From Oscillospiraceae bacterium (GTDB lineage Bacteria; Bacillota; Clostridia; Oscillospirales; Ruminococcaceae), in assembly GCA_017513135.1 (NCBI GenBank), contig JAFWDH010000019.1, forward strand, positions 62,001 through 126,000: a stretch of 64,000 bases of DNA, written 5' to 3'. The position numbers were made by a program, and so were the translations under genes. A model generated the notes under the pieces. It was not told the origin of the DNA. It did no database searches and saw nothing but the letters and a program-made list of their open reading frames with translations. Shown piece after piece: positions 1-7,819 of the stretch; within the stretch, counting starts at the first letter, position 1; each line of letters begins with the position of its first letter.

Positions 1-856
1 GATGATTTATGATTTCCTCATGGTGCTGTTTCAAGGCGTCATTTGCGGATAAGACAGCAGAGTTGTACTCCTTCATGATGCCGATGTAGTCCGAGAAGAC
101 CTTCCCATACTGATCCTTGTCGGATTCACTCATAAAAGCCGATGCCGATTCATACAGACTGCTGAGCTTTTCGATATCCGGGTCAGTCAGACGCAGGGCA
201 TGGAAGTTCTTGGTGAAGGATACGATCCTGCCCCACCAGCACCTGCAGTCCTGAGGAGTCAGCTCGCATGCTTCCTCACAGGCTTTTTCCGCCTTTTCCC
301 ACTGTTCCAGCTTTATGAAAGCCTCCGCCGCCTCAAGGCATGCGGCCGCTCTCTGCTTGTTGTCCGCTGCGGACGGTCCGGTCTTCTGCCCGCTGCCGTT
401 TGACGGCCTGAGCTCGCCGTTTATCTCTTTGATGCCGTTTACGATGTGGGTGACTATGTCATTGAGTGAAAAGAACTTCTTCTCGAAGGACTGGTACTGT
501 CTCAGTGCCCTCGGCAGGTCGTTGGGGCTCAGTCCGTCGACGTAGGTGAACAGCTTTCCGCGTTTCCTTCCGCTCAGCAGGTCGTTGTGGAACCCGTACC
601 ACTCGTACCTGACCCACTGCGATTCGATATGCTCCGCGGTAGTGGCGACCACGACCAGCACGCTGCATGAATCGAGCTCACTGTCGATCGCTTTGGCATA
701 ATCGTCCTGCCCCAGCTCCCGCAGCGATTCCGTCGCGAAGAAACAGCTGACGCCGACTGCGGTCAGTGCATCGTAAAGTTCCCTGGCCATCTCAGCGTCT
801 CTTGTCAGAACACCGTTATCGGTATTCTTGTAGGAAATAAACACCTGGCTTGGCAT
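1..856 (-). CDS. TIR domain protein with TPR-like C-terminal part (partial at window edge)
   Basis: The frame is open from an ATG at 856 down to base 1, so the 3' end lies outside the window (285 codons visible). Residues 1-140 read as a TIR_2-type domain: FISYKN near the N-terminus, a central segment with R-E-L-G-Q-D-D, a hydrophobic strand VLVVVAT and SQWVRYEW. A helical segment at about residues 165-205 (repeated Ala/Glu, LEQWEKAEKACEEA) resembles a TPR unit. No membrane segment is visible, unlike the other TIR proteins here. TIR domains bind NAD-type nucleotides or act as scaffolds; which applies is not known. It lies downstream of the EamA gene on the same strand. Confidence 0.8.
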   Translation of the reverse strand, partial: MPSQVFISYKNTDNGVLTRDAEMARELYDALTAVGVSCFFATESLRELGQDDYAKAIDSELDSCSVLVVVATTAEHIESQWVRYEWYGFHNDLLSGRKRGKLFTYVDGLSPNDLPRALRQYQSFEKKFFSLNDIVTHIVNGIKEINGELRPSNGSGQKTGPSAADNKQRAAACLEAAEAFIKLEQWEKAEKACEEACELTPQDCRCWWGRIVSFTKNFHALRLTDPDIEKLSSLYESASAFMSESDKDQYGKVFSDYIGIMKEYNSAVLSANDALKQHHEEIINH

Positions 857-951
857 GCTCTTCTCCTTAGAGATCAATTGATCGGATGTCTGCATCGTAC
901 AGACGGATCCGCATATATCTTTATATTATGCTTCCGCAGGCCGCGGAACGC

Positions 952-1377
952 TCACTTCATGTTTATGAGGGCGAGACCGGCGAGGCACACGGCGACGCCC
1001 ACCAGCTTGTTCCAGGTGAGCGCTTCCTGAAAGAGAAGGACGCCCATGGCTATCAGCGCGAACTCAAGGAGAGCGCTCATCACAAGGTGAGCGGTGCTCA
1101 TCTCCCATCCGGCTCTGAATGCGTATATGAAGCCCGCCTCCAGCCCCACGAGGGATATGCCCAGCACGAAGGGCACCCAGTTGAGCCTGTGGTACTCCTG
1201 AACCAGGCTCTTTCCTCCCAGCGCATAGAACATCACGGCGCTGACGGCTGCGCCGACAAGATAGGTGACGGTCAGCGACGCGAGGGGATTCAGATCCTCA
1301 GGCGCCGATTTGGTGCACAGCTGGTAGATGACGCTAGACAGGACGACCAGCGCGATCGGCCATACATATGAGAGCAT
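952..1377 (-). CDS. EamA/DMT-type small membrane transporter (half-size)
   Basis: 141 residues made almost entirely of hydrophobic segments (about five), with the pattern of one EamA repeat. Near the end it reads E-A-L-T-W-N-K-L-V-G-V-A-V-C-L-A-G, which is typical of the last two helices of drug/metabolite transporters. It has half the length of a full 10-TM EamA protein, so it probably works as a dimer, as SMR-like half transporters do. The ATG at 1377 has a good upstream site (CGGAGG). Substrate unknown. It may share a transcript with the TIR protein below and the GNAT gene above. Confidence 0.75.
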   Translation of the reverse strand: MLSYVWPIALVVLSSVIYQLCTKSAPEDLNPLASLTVTYLVGAAVSAVMFYALGGKSLVQEYHRLNWVPFVLGISLVGLEAGFIYAFRAGWEMSTAHLVMSALLEFALIAMGVLLFQEALTWNKLVGVAVCLAGLALINMK

Positions 1378-1400
1378 CGGATACCTCCGGGGAAATGATG

Positions 1401-1904
1401 TTATGGCTGCAGCTCTTTTGAGAGCAGCCTGAATCCTTTTTCGTCGTACAGGGGCTTCATGCCGGGATCCCTGTCGCAGGGATCGTAATGGCAGTGCTTG
1501 ACGAGCCTGTCGAAGCCCAGGCGCCTGTACAGTCTCTCGTTGCGCTCCTCGTCTACTCCTATGGTGACGCGCCTGATGCCCATGGCCCCCAGCTCGCTGA
1601 GCACCGTGTTCATGAGAAGAGTGCCGATGCCCTGACCGCGGTACTCTCTCTTTATGCGGAAGGCGCAGAGATAGGCGGTGCCTTCTCCGTCTGCGAAGTC
1701 CCTGTCTTCCTCTATGTCGAAGAAGGCGTAGAGCTCTCCTATGAGATCTCCGTCTTTCTCGACGGTCCAGAACACGGCGTTTCCCTCAGAGATGTTTTTC
1801 ATGAAGTAGACCGCGGTGGCCGGCGCCGTGTCAGGGCTGTAGCCCCACAGAGCGAGCATCTCGTCCGCTCCGGCTCTTCTTATGACCATTCCGTCCGCTG
1901 TCAT
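1401..1904 (-). CDS. GNAT family N-acetyltransferase
   Basis: 167 residues. The acetyl-CoA loop is clear: R-G-Q-G-I-G-T-L-L-M at about residues 92-101, preceded by a beta strand (AYLCAFRIKREY) and followed by VTIGVDEERNERLYRRLGF, the usual C-terminal motif A/B arrangement. It should transfer an acetyl group from acetyl-CoA to an amine; the acceptor cannot be inferred. The start ATG overlaps the stop of the upstream gene by four bases (ATGA), indicating translational coupling. Confidence 0.88.
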   Translation of the reverse strand: MTADGMVIRRAGADEMLALWGYSPDTAPATAVYFMKNISEGNAVFWTVEKDGDLIGELYAFFDIEEDRDFADGEGTAYLCAFRIKREYRGQGIGTLLMNTVLSELGAMGIRRVTIGVDEERNERLYRRLGFDRLVKHCHYDPCDRDPGMKPLYDEKGFRLLSKELQP

Positions 1905-2569
1905 CCCTGTTTCTCTTCTCCGTACCCGAAGAATTCACGCAGCCCCTCCTTTGAGAGAAGGATCTCCCTGGTGAAGCCGTAATGCGAAGCCGCAGACAAT
2001 CTGAGGACATTGTCAAGGAATTCCCCGTAGGGAAGGGAGAACCACTCCTCGGGTATCATGGTGTGGATCGTGCCGCCGTCGTTGTGGCTGCCGCCCCACC
2101 ACCATGATTCGTCCAGCTCGGCTTCGTAGGTGCCGTCGTCCATTTTATTGAAGCAGTAGTGGGTAGCCCATTCCCGCATGCCTTCCGGCGTATCCGGACC
2201 TTCCCGGTGCGGGGCGTCATGGGGAAGTGGAGAGTAGTCCGGACTGTCCTTGTCCGCGTCCCTGCGGTAGATGTAGAACGACTCTCCTGTCCATTCCGGA
2301 GTTCGGACGATGCGGAAAGGACCGCTGACGTATATCTTCTGCCTGAGACCGGGGACCCGGTTCTCCTCGCTGATGAGCCCGCTCATCGCCTTCATCTGCC
2401 TCTTGAGATCCTTGTCCCTGTCGAGACCGTACTGCTTCAGCTCCTCCCTGACATCGTCCTCGAGCATCCAGGAAGTGTAGTAGCGGCTGCTGCCGTCCGA
2501 CAACACGCTGTAGCTGCCCACAGCCTTTCCGTTGTAGTAGACGGTGTATCCGTCGGTCACGCGTGCCAT
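1901..2569 (-). CDS. Hypothetical protein, 222 aa
   Basis: No family recognised. The N-terminus (TVYYNGKAVGSYSVLSDGSSRYY) looks like a short beta-rich repeat. Further on there are a basic central part and a tryptophan-rich stretch (ESWWWGG) followed by an acidic and aromatic C-terminus. No signal peptide or membrane segment, so probably cytosolic. It is the first gene of a pair coupled to the GNAT gene by a four-base overlap, so the two proteins are likely made together. It sits next to an Imm32-like gene, which makes an immunity or accessory role possible but unproven. Confidence 0.65.
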   Translation of the reverse strand: MARVTDGYTVYYNGKAVGSYSVLSDGSSRYYTSWMLEDDVREELKQYGLDRDKDLKRQMKAMSGLISEENRVPGLRQKIYVSGPFRIVRTPEWTGESFYIYRRDADKDSPDYSPLPHDAPHREGPDTPEGMREWATHYCFNKMDDGTYEAELDESWWWGGSHNDGGTIHTMIPEEWFSLPYGEFLDNVLRLSAASHYGFTREILLSKEGLREFFGYGEEKQG

Positions 2570-2587
2570 ATCGATTCGCTCATCCTT

Positions 2588-2830
2588 TCAGTCTTCAGTG
2601 TCTGCGGCGGGCAGGTCCGGCACTTTGCAGATGACGAGCTGCGCGGATCCGTCCTCCAGCGAGTTGTATTCATCATAGTGGATGTGGTCGCCGGGAACTC
2701 CGTCCGCCAGCGCGGCCAGCTGACCCGCCAGGGAGAGCAGTCCCTCGCGGTTTGCGTTTATCACGACCTCGTCCTGAAGCTGATCGTAGCTTACGCTGAT
2801 CTCAGATCCGTCGATCCATTTTATCTCCAT
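2588..2830 (-). CDS. Imm32-like immunity protein
   Basis: 80 residues starting at the ATG at 2830, which has a GGAGG site eight bases upstream; a longer frame to 2911 lacks such support. The central sequence NREGLLSLAGQLAALA followed by PGDHIHYDEYNSLEDGS closely fits the Imm32 pattern as I remember it (polymorphic-toxin immunity proteins). Such proteins normally neutralise a toxin made by an adjacent gene, but no toxin gene is visible here, so this may be an orphan immunity gene. Family call from memory, not from a profile search. Confidence 0.6.
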   Translation of the reverse strand: MEIKWIDGSEISVSYDQLQDEVVINANREGLLSLAGQLAALADGVPGDHIHYDEYNSLEDGSAQLVICKVPDLPAADTED

Positions 2831-2867
2831 CTGTTTTCCTCCGTTTCTGTCTGCCGTTCCGTGAGCG

Positions 2868-3275
2868 TCAGTTGTTGGTCCCCGACATGAAGCAGAGCGT
2901 GAACCCGTCATACTCGCAGAACATCATGCCGAATACGAAGAAGAAATACGCCCAGCCCCTTGGGCCTTCCATCTCGTCAATGAGCGCGGAGTCGTCCCTG
3001 AACACCCTGACGCGCCGGGGCAGGCCGAAGAGTTCCTCGGCCTTGTCGGCGATCGGCTCATACCGGTCATAGCCGGAGACCTCTCTCAGCGTCTCACGGA
3101 ATCCTCCCTCAGGAGAATCGATGAGCTCAACGTTCCTGTTCTTCCTTATGCGGAGAAAGTCGAGGAACTCGTTAAGGTAATCCTCCTCGAACAGGGGAGT
3201 GACCTTGGTCTCATAGTACACGGAGATCTCGTCCAGGATATCGACCCTGGCGAATATCTCTTCTCTGTCAGTCAT
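2868..3275 (-). CDS. Hypothetical protein, 135 aa
   Basis: Start ATG at 3275 has a strong AAGGAGG site. The protein is acidic in the first half (EEDYLNEFLDFLRIRKNRNVELI), with a hydrophobic aromatic patch near the end (GWAYFFFVFGMMFCEYDGF) that is short for a membrane helix and more like a buried beta-hairpin. No family recognised. It is the most upstream gene of the leftward cluster ending at the window edge, so the cluster promoter probably lies in 3276-3400. Its position beside the Imm32-like gene suggests an immunity-type protein, but that is only contextual. Confidence 0.6.
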   Translation of the reverse strand: MTDREEIFARVDILDEISVYYETKVTPLFEEDYLNEFLDFLRIRKNRNVELIDSPEGGFRETLREVSGYDRYEPIADKAEELFGLPRRVRVFRDDSALIDEMEGPRGWAYFFFVFGMMFCEYDGFTLCFMSGTNN

Positions 3276-3589
3276 GTGCGGCCTCCTTATATGAAAGGGG
3301 ATGGGAAACTGTCAGCCGTCCAGGCTCCCGGTCAACTACCCACGACTGAAGTCGCGGGTAGTTGACCGGTGTCCTTTTTATGCAATTTATGATATTTTTA
3401 CTACTAAAAATCTTACCATAAATCATGCCTTTGGGATAACAGAAGTTTCAGCGGATAGCACGTGTCTGCCGATTAACTCAAATAAGGAAATACAGTCTTT
3501 TTTGCCTTAGTTATATTGTTGTATCAGCATTCCGGGCTATAGTATATTATTCATAGAAGCAAGACAACCGCAGTGGTGGATGAAGGAAA
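3276..3589. other. Divergent intergenic region
   Basis: 314 bases between the leftward hypothetical and the rightward TIR gene. It contains a 19-bp-arm hairpin (3328-3369, listed separately) followed by AT-rich sequence that should hold the promoters for both directions. A 69-codon frame here has no ribosome site and runs through the hairpin, so it is not called. Confidence 0.6.
3328..3369. repeat. Near-perfect inverted repeat, IS200/IS605-end-like hairpin
   Basis: Arms of 19 bases (3328-3346 and 3351-3369) begin CCGGTCAACTACCC and pair with a single mismatch around a TGAA loop. The core (CTACCCACGAC-TGAA-GTCG) resembles hairpins often seen at ends of IS200/IS605-type elements in Clostridia. 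Because it lies between divergent genes it cannot terminate either neighbour. It may be a solo end or a degenerate small element. Confidence 0.55.
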
Positions 3590-5245
3590 ATGGCACAGGA
3601 AGTATTCATAAGCTACTCACATTTCGACGCAGAGATGGCCGATGCGATCGCTGAGCGTCTGGAACGCGGCGGAATAAGCTGCTGGTATGCCCCCAGGAAC
3701 ATAGAGCCCGGGGATGACTGGGCCTCCGCTATCATAAGAGGTATCAACGCCTGCCGCGTCCTGGTGCTGGTCTTTTCTGAGCCCTCGAACGAGTCGGTGC
3801 AGGTCCTCAGGGAGGTAAACAACGCCATATCCGCAGGCAAGGCGGTTATACCGTTCAAGATATCCGATACCGTTCCTACCGGCGCGATGCAGTACTATCT
3901 GTCCACTCTTCACTGGCTGGATGCCAGCGCGGACGACGATCCACGGGAGAGCCTGGATGAACTGTACGAGCGCGTGCAGCAGGTTCTGACCGGAGAGCGG
4001 GAGAAGTTTGAGGCGGAGCTCCTCGCGCAGACGACCAATACCAGGCGGGACAGCAGGAAGAAGAAAAAGAAGGGCGGATTATTCTCGTTCCTGTATGGGA
4101 TACCCGCGATAATCATCAACGCGATCTTCGGGTTCATAATGATAGGCAGCTACACCGGGCTCTGCGGGTTCAAGAACTCTACAGCCGCGGGGCTGATGGG
4201 GCTCTTCGTGATGTCGCTGACCTTCCTTTTCTTCCAGATCACAAAGCTTATAGGAAAGCCCATAACCAAGCATCACTGGCTCATCTGCGCAGGCGCGCTG
4301 CTGCTGGTCGTTGCCGGGATTCTTTTTGCGACTAAATATCTCGACAGGGGATTCCCGACATCGAATATCCCTGATAACGGTCAGGAAGTCAGCATGAACG
4401 CGACCAACCACTCCTATTCGATCCGCTCAGAGGACGGCATGGTGTATTTCTGCCACAATGAGCGCGGAGAGTCTCCAGGCATAAGGAAGTGCACCTACGA
4501 GCAGTTCCTCGCCGGAGATAAGGGTGAGGAGATAGTCAGCGGGGTGTGGACCGACTACCTCGCGCTGGTGGGCAGCAGATATCTCGTCTTCCGGGACTAT
4601 ACGAACAACAAGCGTCTCATGAAGCTTTACGATCTCGAGACGGGTGAGATAAAGATCCTTAAGAAACGCAGCTGCTACTGCTTCTACGGCTCGGATGACG
4701 CCGTGTTCTATGCCGCGGACACGAGTGCCAGCAATTCGGTCGGGGTGGTCACACTTGACGGGAGATATGACGGAGACTATTTCGATCAGGACTGCTCCTC
4801 GGGATGGGTCTGCTATTACAACAGGGACGTGTATTACGTGGACCCGAACGGTTTCCTTACGAACTACCGCTTCGGGACCCTGCAGTTCGAGCGGATGAAC
4901 AGGTTCCTCATATACGATGACGTGGTCTATTACTGCGCGGGCAAAGGCGGTCTGTACCGCGCTCCGCTGAGCGACCCTGATGACTCCGTGAAACTCACCG
5001 GTTACAGCGTGCTGTCGATCTCGGTGTGCGGCGACTATCTCTACTTCATCAATGAGAACGACAGCGACAGCCTGTACAGGGTACCGCTTGAGGGCGGCGA
5101 AAATGAGCTGGTCCTTGACGGGACCTTCAGCGAGATCAACGTGATAGGCGACTGCCTGTACCTGTCAGACAGCGCTGAGAACTACACCAGGCTGAACGTC
5201 AATGACATCACCGCGGCGGAACAGCCGGCCGAGGAAGCGGCGTAA
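3590..5245 (+). CDS. Membrane TIR domain protein with C-terminal DUF5050-like beta-propeller
   Basis: 551 residues. TIR domain at 1-135 (VFISYSH, then CWYAPRNIEPGDDW, VLVLVFS and the terminal LHWLDA). A lysine/arginine-rich linker (about 145-160) precedes three or four membrane helices (about 165-255). The C-terminal 290 residues are tandem beta-strand units with VYYC, GLYRAPL and LYRVPLEGG, typical of DUF5050-like propellers. The positive patch predicts TIR inside and propeller outside the cell. The glutamate in I-E-P-G-D-D-W occupies the place of the catalytic Glu in NAD-cleaving TIRs. Ligand and output unknown. It is a paralogue of the pair at 60947-63929, which have only one helix. Confidence 0.85.
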   Translation: MAQEVFISYSHFDAEMADAIAERLERGGISCWYAPRNIEPGDDWASAIIRGINACRVLVLVFSEPSNESVQVLREVNNAISAGKAVIPFKISDTVPTGAMQYYLSTLHWLDASADDDPRESLDELYERVQQVLTGEREKFEAELLAQTTNTRRDSRKKKKKGGLFSFLYGIPAIIINAIFGFIMIGSYTGLCGFKNSTAAGLMGLFVMSLTFLFFQITKLIGKPITKHHWLICAGALLLVVAGILFATKYLDRGFPTSNIPDNGQEVSMNATNHSYSIRSEDGMVYFCHNERGESPGIRKCTYEQFLAGDKGEEIVSGVWTDYLALVGSRYLVFRDYTNNKRLMKLYDLETGEIKILKKRSCYCFYGSDDAVFYAADTSASNSVGVVTLDGRYDGDYFDQDCSSGWVCYYNRDVYYVDPNGFLTNYRFGTLQFERMNRFLIYDDVVYYCAGKGGLYRAPLSDPDDSVKLTGYSVLSISVCGDYLYFINENDSDSLYRVPLEGGENELVLDGTFSEINVIGDCLYLSDSAENYTRLNVNDITAAEQPAEEAA

Positions 5246-5276
5246 AGCAGATCAGCCTTACATGTCAATAACAGTA

Positions 5277-5344
5277 AAAGCCGGACTCGCGTTTGTGAGA
5301 CCGGCTTTGGCGTATAAGACCGGGAACGGCAGAACGTCCGGTCT
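5277..5344 (+). terminator. Hairpins after the TIR gene
   Basis: AAAGCCGG (5277-5284) pairs with CCGGCTTT (5301-5308), followed by a second stem GACCGG/CCGGTC (5319-5344). T-tracts are short, so termination strength is uncertain. Confidence 0.5.
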
Positions 5345-5425
5345 CTCAGAATGTCACGTACAGACTGCAACAATTACTGAGGACTGTGACACATAACATG
5401 CAGAATAACGATCAAGGAGAGTCAG

Positions 5426-6355
5426 ATGAAGAAGACATTTATCTTTCTGATATTCCTGCTTATGCTGTCGCTGTTGGTGTCCTGCGGAAAGAATGCAGAG
5501 ACGGAGCCTGAAGAGGATATCCCGGAGGAACAGGGACCGGCGCAGGACGTGCAGACTGACGGAATGATAATTCCGTTCCGAAATTGGTGCGCGTACGCGA
5601 ACTGGTCGGAAGACCCGGTCATGACACAAAACTGCATCAACGGAGAATTCTTCGTGTACAGCGACATGCCGAGACTCCCGCTGTTCCGCATAACCTCGGA
5701 AGAGGAACTTGATACGTTCTTTAATACCTTTGAAGGCGTGATAGAGTTGCACCGCGGTTATGACGAGATGCCGTCATTTGAACAGCAGGTCAGGGACTAT
5801 GACAAGACGTTTTTCGAAAAGAACGATCTTCTGATAGCGTATGTGACGGCGTCCAGCGGGACCTTCCGGTTCGGGATCTCCGACATGAAGGCGGAGGATG
5901 ATACGCTGAGAATGTACGTAATACGGACGAACGATCCCGAGGTATACGATACGGCGATGGCGGGATGGCTCATGACCGCAGAGGTCAGCAAGGACATCAC
6001 ATCAGACTTCCGCAGGTTCGACGCAGTCATGGACGGCAGAAACCTTGTCTTTGAGACACTGCCGGGAATGATAGAATTCGGATCATTCTCATATAAAGAA
6101 GTGCTGGAGAGCATTGATATGGAGTCGCCCTCCGTTAAGACGGAAGGATTCGTCAACACGGATGAAGTGATGGACTTCCTGGTCGTAGAGAGAGCAAAGG
6201 CCGAAGTCACGCAGGAGTACGATCTTGTCCAGTATTTCCGTGACGATGAAGAGGATGTCTGGATGGTGAGATTCTTCTGCTCAGATCAGGCAGGGGAGAC
6301 CGATGTATTTATGAACGGAAAAGGAGTGACTCTTCTTGTCACATACAATGAATAA
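5426..6355 (+). CDS. Predicted lipoprotein, 309 aa
   Basis: Start supported by AAGGAG nine bases upstream. A lipoprotein signal covers residues 1-20 (MKK, hydrophobic run, lipobox L-V-S-C), so the mature protein should be anchored to the outer face of the membrane. An acidic linker (ETEPEEDIPEE) is followed by a globular part of about 270 residues with no motif I recognise. The next gene begins before this one ends, and both encode lipoproteins, so the two products probably act together at the cell surface. Confidence 0.75.
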   Translation: MKKTFIFLIFLLMLSLLVSCGKNAETEPEEDIPEEQGPAQDVQTDGMIIPFRNWCAYANWSEDPVMTQNCINGEFFVYSDMPRLPLFRITSEEELDTFFNTFEGVIELHRGYDEMPSFEQQVRDYDKTFFEKNDLLIAYVTASSGTFRFGISDMKAEDDTLRMYVIRTNDPEVYDTAMAGWLMTAEVSKDITSDFRRFDAVMDGRNLVFETLPGMIEFGSFSYKEVLESIDMESPSVKTEGFVNTDEVMDFLVVERAKAEVTQEYDLVQYFRDDEEDVWMVRFFCSDQAGETDVFMNGKGVTLLVTYNE

Positions 6356-7097
6356 GCTGAAGAAACTGGTCTGCCTGACAACGGCAGCAGCGCTCATATT
6401 CGTTCTGGCAGGCTGCGGCGCCGTTTCCGAACAGGAACCGGGACCTGTACCGGGAAATACTTCTCCCGGCGGAAAGGAGATGCTGCCTCTTCAGTACATG
6501 CCTGCGGCAGAAGTCGAGCTGGAGCCCGACCCTCCGAAATATGAGGATATTTCTCTGGAACTGATGCATCCACCCGAGACAGGGGAGATTCGGTTCAATA
6601 AGGATCTAGCCATATTGGATGCATTTGCCGGGTTCATCAGGGAGCGTTTCGGCATAGAGCTCGATGAGAGATGGAAAGTGTTCATACACTGGTATGACGG
6701 CGACGAGACGACGGGAATGGCGGAGTTCCTGTATACGATAGGTGAGATAGACACAAACAGGTCCGTGATCTTCCAGATAGAAGACGACGTGGCTGTCAGG
6801 GTCTATTACAAATTTCTGAGCAGCGTCACGGATGAAGAAGATCTCCTGGAACGTGTCAGGCTGTTTAAAGAGAGGTACGAGCAGGAGCGCCTGCAGCTCA
6901 GAGATGACGAGCATATGGAGGAGGAGACATTCTCCTACGTGTACTATTACGGTACTGACAAGCTCGTGTACTGCTATAACGCCTTCTTCTCATACTCGGA
7001 TCTGGGTGTCATCAACAACGACTGGGGAACGCAGTGCTTCATAGGGAAGAAAGGGGAGGCGGCGTTCTTCGGGATATCGGGAGGCATGAAAAGCTGA
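6336..7097 (+). CDS. Predicted lipoprotein, 253 aa
   Basis: Overlaps the preceding gene by 20 bases. The TTG at 6336 lies nine bases after AAGGAG, whereas the first ATG (6348) is too far from it, so TTG is the likelier start; either gives a signal ending in the lipobox L-A-G-C. The mature part begins with a proline/glutamate-rich linker and continues as an acidic globular domain of unknown family, containing FIHWYDGD and YVYYYGTDKLVYCYN. No close similarity to its partner was seen. Translational coupling suggests a two-lipoprotein surface unit. Confidence 0.75.
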   Translation: MSHTMNKLKKLVCLTTAAALIFVLAGCGAVSEQEPGPVPGNTSPGGKEMLPLQYMPAAEVELEPDPPKYEDISLELMHPPETGEIRFNKDLAILDAFAGFIRERFGIELDERWKVFIHWYDGDETTGMAEFLYTIGEIDTNRSVIFQIEDDVAVRVYYKFLSSVTDEEDLLERVRLFKERYEQERLQLRDDEHMEEETFSYVYYYGTDKLVYCYNAFFSYSDLGVINNDWGTQCFIGKKGEAAFFGISGGMKS

Positions 7098-7142
7098 TCC
7101 AAAAGCAATGAATAATATGTTTGGCTTATTTAGAATCTTTAT

Positions 7143-7190
7143 AACCTGCGGACCAGAAGGTCGGGGATTCGAATTCTCCATGGCGCACCA
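7143..7190 (+). pseudogene. tRNA 3'-end fragment
   Basis: A T-arm (GGGGA, loop TTCGAAT, TCTCC), a seven-base acceptor strand ATGGCGC, discriminator A and CCA are present in order, followed at once by a terminator. The matching 5' acceptor strand (GCGCCAT) and D-arm are absent upstream, so this is only the 3' part. Such fragments are typical of the distal boundary of elements integrated in tRNA genes. The tRNA identity cannot be fixed from the remaining anticodon region. Confidence 0.6.
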
Positions 7191-7191
7191 T

Positions 7192-7230
7192 AAAAATCGC
7201 TAGTACCGAAAACAGGCGCTAGCGATTTTT
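7192..7230 (+). terminator. Rho-independent terminator after the tRNA fragment
   Basis: AAAAATCGCTAG (7192-7203) pairs perfectly with CTAGCGATTTTT (7219-7230) and ends in a T-tract. It is probably the native terminator of the lost tRNA gene. Confidence 0.8.
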
Positions 7231-7483
7231 TGCTTCTACAACTTAACATGTGTACGATGTTGAAAACCCCTGTAAAATAAGGCGATTTTGCACTTTTACA
7301 GGTTTTTTTGTGCCCAAAAAGATTGATCAAAATGCTTGTTTCTAGCACTTAAACAGTCTGACACGCGATCATAAAACGGCCCCAATGGGCTCTGAAACAT
7401 TTTGCTAACACTTTTCTCTCGAAGGACAATTTGGGGCATTTTCTGCTAACAGAATTATGGGAGGTGGTCGGGTAAAATTGAGA

Positions 7484-7506
7484 ATTCGAATTCTCCACAG
7501 CGCACC
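7484..7506 (+). repeat. Second copy of the tRNA 3' end
   Basis: The 23 bases match 7167-7189 at 21 positions (differences in the acceptor strand), giving a direct repeat 317 bp apart. A possible attachment-site duplication. Confidence 0.5.
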
Positions 7507-7819
7507 TAAACATGTGGTTTTCAGCCTAAAAACACATTCTTGATTTAGGTGCGATGATGGTCACATATGTAAATAATATATGTAAATAAAAAGAGAAAAA
7601 GGAGAGTAAAGTAGGACAAAATCATGACCATTATCGATCCATAAGGAAAAAGCTATAGCGGAAAGATAAGTGTTATCACGAACGGTTCTTTGACAGTTCC
7701 GGAGATAAAACTGTTTAAAAAGTGCTGTAGTTCAAGCATAATATAAAGAAAGAATCAGTTTTTATCTTTTATCATAGAAGGTAGATGGTTTTTCAGGCTT
7801 TTTGGAGGCGACGACGGTC

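Larger units (their letters stand above)
7098..7819. other. Non-coding stretch with tRNA-end fragments
   Basis: About 720 bases without a credible gene. It holds the 3' portion of a tRNA (7143-7190), its terminator (7192-7230), a second copy of the tRNA 3' end (7484-7506), an inverted repeat (7501-7553, arms CGCACCTAAA/TTTAGGTGCG), short repeated words (CATTTTGCTAAC, CATTTTCTGCTAAC) and the AT-rich promoter area of the following surface-protein gene. Confidence 0.6.

Noticed and set aside
886-1371. 161-codon plus-strand frame
   Set aside because: Antisense to the EamA gene, hydrophilic and low in usual codons; no ribosome site.
3301-3510. 69-codon frame in the divergent gap
   Set aside because: Runs through the long hairpin and has no Shine-Dalgarno site.
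7139-7348. 69-codon minus-strand frame over the tRNA fragment
   Set aside because: Overlaps tRNA remnant and terminator; no homology.
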